Made by a program: the position numbers and the translations under genes. Shown here one piece after another: positions 44,601-47,802 of a stretch of 47,802 nt of DNA. The notes below the pieces were generated by a model. It was not told the DNA's origin. It ran no database searches and saw nothing but the letters and a program-made list of their open reading frames with translations. Each line of letters begins with the position of its first letter. Position 1 is the stretch's first letter. The stretch is from CAZILN01 sp964540005 (GTDB lineage Bacteria > Bacteroidota > Bacteroidia > Bacteroidales > SM23-62). Location: contig CAZILN010000289.1 in NCBI GenBank assembly GCA_964540005.1, forward strand, positions 1-47,802. The letters run 5' to 3'.

Positions 44601-44739
44601 GACGGTACTCGAAGAACTGCTTATTACTGAATTGCCTCCTGAACCTGAAACCAGGGGCTTTATATACTGGACTGCAGGTGCTTCAATCCTGCTCATCCTG
44701 ATGCTGGTGTTGTATTTCAGGAGAAGAAATAAAATATAA
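41677..44739 (+). CDS. Exported TPR-PD40 protein with four C-terminal helical repeats and a membrane anchor
   Basis: 1020 residues. Signal peptide about 1-21 (NLLQAQ). TPR-like helices about 28-155, then PD40/WD40-like propeller about 165-425 (SRFSDKNPILSGDKTKMVYLQ, GKTIYFTSNRKGTVGDLDIYYSEF, GKTLYFSSYGHFNIGGYDVLYSNL). A beta-rich middle region (about 430-570) resembles a carboxypeptidase-regulatory fold. It then carries a spacer with a 6-residue VVAADT repeat three times (588-605), and four degenerate 65-residue helical repeats (about 710-975). The C-terminus GFIYWTAGASILLILMLVLYFRRRNKI is one membrane span with a basic end, so the body is outside the cytoplasmic membrane. The propeller and TPR match the type IX/gliding family of PorE-like proteins, but there is no OmpA domain. 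Function not assigned. Confidence 0.82.
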   Translation: MRSFSIILLLIATTINLLQAQIELEHRETWLEAESFFLFEEYNEAFPYYTQLYDYYPDNDNISYKIGVCLLNDPFRKDESIAYLEKAVQNINPDYKDDSFRETMAPTESYFYLGNAYRINNQLEKAIRTYKRFKEIGDPDVYDLDLVDEQIKACENAQELMGRPVDFKLTNVGEVINSRFSDKNPILSGDKTKMVYLQVQQFTDAFRYSEKIDGQWSYPRVLNPEMLLDVDELAYPTGLSYDGTEMLLYMSDDYNGNIYISHNIDGFWTPPEILNDNINTKYWESHACFSRDGKTIYFTSNRKGTVGDLDIYYSEFDEKQQDWGKAVNLGKVVNTEYNEEAPFISMDGKTLYFSSYGHFNIGGYDVLYSNLLEDNSWSSPINIGYPINTTDDDLFYHPFEDKYHAYFPRYIEDGFGQTDIFLIEIFSEEHPRKFTIKGIVGIQDLQLLTRPISVTIVEKYTRDTVTVRYADMETGAFDFEATRGSYDLLIESDEIKAIVDSVVIPEGYREDEYIIKPDLTVYNTDSIIELFTPEVAYKIMARDTLYRVSTDDPVDIELGVEEKAVLLVENYTWSKLPAPDTMFAMDTVVAADTVVAADTVVAADTIADAETMMLTLRETDTLEIDTSVIHYYFVPLLGKNLLKFAMFDSSGKVSYQDISVIYSPELALTEISGMDTGDTPVAAVSDSLVIAAMDTAPAVVVPFRVDPGLKETVERLSGLADGELKKTLQQLDLEEEGISTEEELMEYLKDKTDRYGYSNQEVQDLIIDRIQHKYLNEYIAQLSGLSNDPALIQCFEDIDLQENNISNLQDIYDHMISKTESSGFGIPQVNGAFSLLSQRAEAEDIIAEISAGSNQYLSEFITGLNMEKAGISNTVELFNFLLVSADKNDYSENDVLQIMFDYLNEEDLNQMMAILEENASGELLAILGKLDLQAENIHDVSDLFAYLLTQVQDMNMEESLVYNVFLDLVDNVEKKTVLEELLITELPPEPETRGFIYWTAGASILLILMLVLYFRRRNKI
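43438..43491 (+). repeat. 18-base tandem repeat (three copies) in the TPR-PD40 gene
   Basis: Three consecutive copies of an 18-base unit encoding VVAADT with only silent or single changes. The near-identity of the DNA suggests a recent slippage expansion; copy number may differ between strains. Confidence 0.85.
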
Positions 44740-44771
44740 GCAACAATTTTCTGAAATTCCGATTTTAGTTA

Positions 44772-44779
44772 TAAATTTG
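44772..44779 (+). promoter_or_regulatory. -7 element (TAAATTTG) before the TPR-PD40-OmpA gene
   Basis: TAAATTTG matches TAnnTTTG; transcription would start near 44786, exactly where the left arm of the outer inverted repeat begins. That leaves an untranslated leader of about 125 bases. The -33 region is weak. Confidence 0.45.
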
Positions 44780-44785
44780 CTATAC

Positions 44786-44867
44786 TACCATAAAAGTATG
44801 CTTATGACAGTATACCACTGTAACAACTGTCATGCTGCAGTAATTTTTATCATTGACTTTTATGGTA
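44786..44867 (+). promoter_or_regulatory. Nested inverted repeats in the leader of the TPR-PD40-OmpA gene
   Basis: Outer arms 44786-44797 and 44856-44867 are perfectly complementary over 12 bases. Inside them, 44804-44811 and 44826-44833 are complementary over 8 bases. The inner left arm can instead pair with 44817-44821 (ACAGT with ACTGT), so two exclusive hairpins are possible. The leader ends with a short CCCGA/TCGGG hairpin (44873-44886). No known riboswitch family is recognised. Confidence 0.6.
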
Positions 44868-44912
44868 TAAATCCCGAAGAATCGGGCAGGCATTAATACA
44901 AACTATTATCAC

Positions 44913-46790
44913 ATGAAAAGACTACTGATCCCGATCATATGCTTCTCATTTGCGTTAAACACTTCATATTCCCAGGAGTATCAGGAAATTCTGAGAGATA
45001 TATTCTATGAAGCCGAGTTCATGCTGGCCAATGAATTCTATATCGATGCTCTCCAGGAATACAAGAAATTGTATGACAGGGGATACGAGCACAGCGCCAA
45101 TATCAATTACAGGATAGGGATATGTTATTTGAATATTCCCGGACAAAAAGAGGGCGCCGTTCCCTACCTTCAGGAAGCGATTAATGACCTGACCCCCAGA
45201 TATAATGAAGGGATCTTTACCGAACATCAGGCCCCATACGATGCCTACCTGTACCTGGGGAATGCATACCGGGTCAACAATCAGCTGGAATCTGCCATTT
45301 TTGCCTATGGGAAATATAAAGAGCTTCTTAACAAAGATGATTCTGAGATGGCCCTTTACGCCGACCAGCAGATTGAGGCCTGTAACAATGCACGGATTGC
45401 TATGGAAACGCCGGTTTATTATATCCGGACCAATATGGGAGAGACTATCAATACCAGTTCATCCGATTATAACCCCGTCATTTCCGACAATGAATCAGTA
45501 CTTGTATATATGACATCCCTGGCTTTCTACGATGCCATCAAGTTCAGCAAAAAGGTAGACGGGGAATGGACCGAACCCATAAATATTACACCGGAAATAC
45601 AATCTGACGGTGACCAGTTTGCCAATTTCGTGACCCGTGACGGGACCGAGCTGTACCTCAACAAAGCTGATAATTTTAACTCTGATATTTACCACAGTGT
45701 ATACATCGATGGCAAGTGGGAGAAATCCAAACCCCTGAACAAGTGGATCAACACCAAATATTATGAGTCACATGCCTGTGTAACGGCTGACAACAGCACA
45801 TTGTATTTCGCCAGTAACCGGAAAGGCAGCAAAGGCGGAACGGATATTTATGTGTCGAAAAAAGACGCCATAGGCGATTGGGGGGAACCTCTGAATATCG
45901 GTGATGCTATCAATACCAAACTGAGTGAAGATCATCCCTTTATAAGTGTCGACGGGAAGACCCTGTTTTTTGCCTCCCAGGGTCATTACAGCCTCGGGGG
46001 ATATGATGTTTTTTATTCAGAAATGCAGGACGATGGCGGCTGGTCAAAACCCGTCAACCTGGGATACCCTGTAAACACCACGGATGACGACCTGTTTTTT
46101 GTCCCTGTAGGCAAAGGAGACATAGGGTACCAGTCTTTATTTGCTGATGACAGTTACGGGTCAAGGGATATATACCAGTACAGGCTGTTCCCGGGGGAGG
46201 CAGAATACCTTGCCTACCTTAAATCACTTGAACAGCAGGATGAAAAACCAGGACCGGAGCCCGAGCCTGAGCCGGTCATCGAACCGGATCAGGTCACCGA
46301 ACCGGATCAGGTCATCGAACCGGATCAGGTCACCGAACCGGAACCTGTGCCGGAACCCGAACCTGAGCCCTCACGCGTATTTGTTATACAGACCATCTTC
46401 TTCGATTTCGATAAGTATTCACTGACAGATGAATCCAAACAACGGCTTGACATCCTTTCAGAAGTACTTAAGATTTTCCCGGATGTAGAAATAGTGGCCA
46501 CCGGAAACACAGATGCTAAAGGTACAGATGCCTATAATGACAAGCTTTCAAAAAACAGGGCTAACTCTGCCATGAAGTACCTGGTTGGAAAAGGTGTTGA
46601 CGCAGGTCGTATATCCATAGAAGCACTCGGAGAGAAAAATCCCGTTGCGATCAATACCAAAGCTGACGGGACCGATAGTCCAGAAGGGCGAACCTATAAC
46701 AGGAGGGTGGAATTTGAAATATCCGATCTTCCTGCAGCACAGGTCAGAATAGAGTCGATCTCAGTTCCGGAGCATCTGAAATTGAAGTAA
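44913..46790 (+). CDS. TPR-PD40-OmpA protein (PorE-like family)
   Basis: 625 residues. Signal peptide about 1-20; TPR region about 25-150 (FYIDALQEYKKLYDRG, NPLESAIFAYGKYKELL-like); PD40 propeller about 165-430 (DYNPVISDNESVLVYMTSLAFYDAIKFSK, NSTLYFASNRKGSKGGTDIYVSK, GKTLFFASQGHYSLGGYDVFYSEM). A Glu/Pro linker with a 6-residue V(I/T)EPDQ repeat follows (about 449-480). The OmpA domain is at about 490-605 (FDFDKYSLTDESKQRLDIL, VEIVATGNTDAKGTDAYNDKLSKNRA, with the Asp and Arg that hold diaminopimelate). Domain order matches PorE of the type IX system, which links the outer-membrane complex to peptidoglycan, but the usual carboxypeptidase-regulatory domain is absent. It is 173 bases after the first paralogue. 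Confidence 0.88.
   Translation: MKRLLIPIICFSFALNTSYSQEYQEILRDIFYEAEFMLANEFYIDALQEYKKLYDRGYEHSANINYRIGICYLNIPGQKEGAVPYLQEAINDLTPRYNEGIFTEHQAPYDAYLYLGNAYRVNNQLESAIFAYGKYKELLNKDDSEMALYADQQIEACNNARIAMETPVYYIRTNMGETINTSSSDYNPVISDNESVLVYMTSLAFYDAIKFSKKVDGEWTEPINITPEIQSDGDQFANFVTRDGTELYLNKADNFNSDIYHSVYIDGKWEKSKPLNKWINTKYYESHACVTADNSTLYFASNRKGSKGGTDIYVSKKDAIGDWGEPLNIGDAINTKLSEDHPFISVDGKTLFFASQGHYSLGGYDVFYSEMQDDGGWSKPVNLGYPVNTTDDDLFFVPVGKGDIGYQSLFADDSYGSRDIYQYRLFPGEAEYLAYLKSLEQQDEKPGPEPEPEPVIEPDQVTEPDQVIEPDQVTEPEPVPEPEPEPSRVFVIQTIFFDFDKYSLTDESKQRLDILSEVLKIFPDVEIVATGNTDAKGTDAYNDKLSKNRANSAMKYLVGKGVDAGRISIEALGEKNPVAINTKADGTDSPEGRTYNRRVEFEISDLPAAQVRIESISVPEHLKLK
46275..46343 (+). repeat. 18-base tandem repeat (about 3.5 copies) in the linker of the OmpA-type gene
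   Basis: Consecutive near-identical 18-base units encoding V(I/T)EPDQ between the propeller and OmpA domains. This is the same repeat length as in the neighbouring paralogue but with different sequence, so the expansions arose separately. Confidence 0.85.
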
Positions 46791-47048
46791 GCCAAATGAC
46801 TGTGTCTGGCATCAGGCTGAGGGTCTTCACTTCATTCTATTGCAACCATATACATCCAATACCTGTCATAGCTAAGTTCAGATGTTTTATTTTCCTCTGT
46901 AAAAGTGTTAAATTTGTTTACTGGTAATTAAATTTTTTAATTTACAGATAACCTGAGCTATAAGCTTTTTAATGTTTCCTTTATTATTTTTAAGGAAAAA
47001 GTTCAAGTTCGTCTGAAAATATTTTATCTTACTGAAAAATATAGCAGT
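46791..47048 (+). promoter_or_regulatory. Intergenic leader before the third TPR-PD40 gene
   Basis: 258 AT-rich bases. TAAATTTG at 46909-46916 matches the -7 consensus, giving a leader of about 125 bases, as for the preceding paralogue. A 7-bp inverted repeat (46975-46981 with 46992-46998, 10-base loop) lies within that leader. The context GTTAAATTTGTTTA also resembles the sequence before the first paralogue. No gene is seen here. Confidence 0.4.
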
Positions 47049-47802
47049 ATGAGAGTTCTTTTCGTCGTAATTGCTGTACTTATAACAGGCCTGCAGAGCC
47101 TTCCTGCACAGGAAGTCACCGATCCTGAGGAGATGTTTGAATTCGGTTTCGATTTTTTTCTTTCCGAGGAGTATGAAGAATCCGTTTACTACTACAAGCT
47201 ACTTGTTGATACATTCCCTGATAATGCTAATTATAACTGGAAAGTAGGCGAGGCTTACCTGAAGGTACCCGGACAGGAACATAATGCCATCCCCTACCTC
47301 GAAAAAGCCGTTCAGCAGACAAGCCTGAAATACAAGCCCAGGGATTTCAATGAAAAAAATGCCCCTCACCATGCCATGTTTTACCTGGGCAATGCCTACA
47401 GCATCAATAATGAAATCGACAGGGCCCTGACCACTTACCAGGCCTTTACTGAATCAGAAGATTATGAAGGCAACTACAATCTGACCATGGTGGAAGATGA
47501 AGTGGCCAAATGCCAGCGTGCCTACATAATACAGGATGTACCCATTCATTATAAGAAAACCAGGCTTAAAGAGCCGGTAAATACAAGCAGCAATAATTTC
47601 AATCCGATCCTTTCAGGTGACGGCAATACACTGGTATTTGTCACTTCCACTGCTTTTTTCGATGCCATTAACCTGAGTAAGAAGGAGAACGGGGTATGGA
47701 GTGAACCACGGGTGCTGAATCCGCAGGTACAATCAGACGGACTGCACTACCCTACTTCTTTAAATTATGACGGAACAGAACTATATATGGTAGAAAGGAA
47801 GC
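47049..47802 (+). CDS. Third TPR-PD40 protein (partial, runs off the window)
   Basis: Open from the ATG at 47049 to the window end, 251 codons without a stop. Signal peptide MRVLFVVIAVLITGLQSLPAQ; TPR-like helices (EFGFDFFLSEEYEESVYYYKLLVDTFPDNANYNWKVGEAYLKVPGQ, AMFYLGNAYSINNEIDRALTTYQAF); then the first propeller blades (SSNNFNPILSGDGNTLVFVTSTAFFDAINLSKKENGVWSEP). It aligns block by block with both upstream paralogues, so this is a three-gene tandem family. The C-terminal domain, which would distinguish an OmpA type from an anchor type, lies beyond the window. Confidence 0.85.
   Translation, partial: MRVLFVVIAVLITGLQSLPAQEVTDPEEMFEFGFDFFLSEEYEESVYYYKLLVDTFPDNANYNWKVGEAYLKVPGQEHNAIPYLEKAVQQTSLKYKPRDFNEKNAPHHAMFYLGNAYSINNEIDRALTTYQAFTESEDYEGNYNLTMVEDEVAKCQRAYIIQDVPIHYKKTRLKEPVNTSSNNFNPILSGDGNTLVFVTSTAFFDAINLSKKENGVWSEPRVLNPQVQSDGLHYPTSLNYDGTELYMVERK

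Overview
The window is a stretch of chromosome from a member of the Bacteroidota, most likely class Bacteroidia (Bacteroidales/Marinilabiliales-like). The evidence is the tail of a PorU-type sortase followed by PorV of the type IX secretion system, promoter-like TAnnTTTG elements (the Bacteroidota -7 box) before several genes, weak Shine-Dalgarno sites, and Bacteroidota-typical families such as TPR-PD40-OmpA proteins and tandem M23 peptidases next to alaS. Most of the window is ordinary chromosomal core. No rRNA, tRNA, CRISPR array or intact mobile element was seen.

Layout. 1-2545 (+): PorU tail, PorV, IspF, CoA-binding protein. 2554-4993 (-): urocanate hydratase and a small lipoprotein. 5070-8027 (+): tight operon of LemA, two TPM-domain proteins and a CapA-like protein. 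8012-14492 (-): six closely packed genes read from a second CapA-like protein through a PQQ-type propeller, MerR regulator, Nif3-like protein and a zinc-ribbon coiled-coil protein with a histone-H1-like tail to a TPR protein. 14640-16628 (-): two tandem M23 peptidases closed by an intrinsic terminator, divergent from alaS (16782-19397, +). 19443-22196: ChaN-like protein (-) divergent from an acyl-CoA ligase (+). 22439-23421: remnants of two different DUF4143-type ATPases facing each other.

23391-29405 is a self-contained regulatory module. A histidine kinase and an NtrC-type sigma-54 activator (-) are divergent from an ABC ATPase and an 8-TM FtsX/MacB permease (+). A sigma-54 promoter match lies 32 bases before the ATPase start, and a palindrome suited to activator binding lies about 100 bases further upstream. 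29581-34661 is a second module: a TetR regulator, then an RND/MMPL exporter, a LolA-like periplasmic protein and an outer-membrane barrel, which together could carry a hydrophobic substrate across the envelope. The same 29-bp operator-like palindrome occurs before tetR and before the exporter operon, so the likely regulator, its sites and its targets are all visible.

34711-41593 holds a sodium:solute symporter (-), recR, a diaminopimelate decarboxylase, a glycosyltransferase fused to what looks like a degenerate polyprenyl-phosphate sugar-transferase domain, and an orphan 2-oxoacid dehydrogenase E2 that overlaps it. 41677 to the end carries three tandem TPR-PD40 paralogues that differ in their C-termini: four degenerate helical repeats plus a membrane anchor in the first, OmpA in the second, unknown in the third, which is cut by the window end. 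The second is preceded by a leader with nested inverted repeats.
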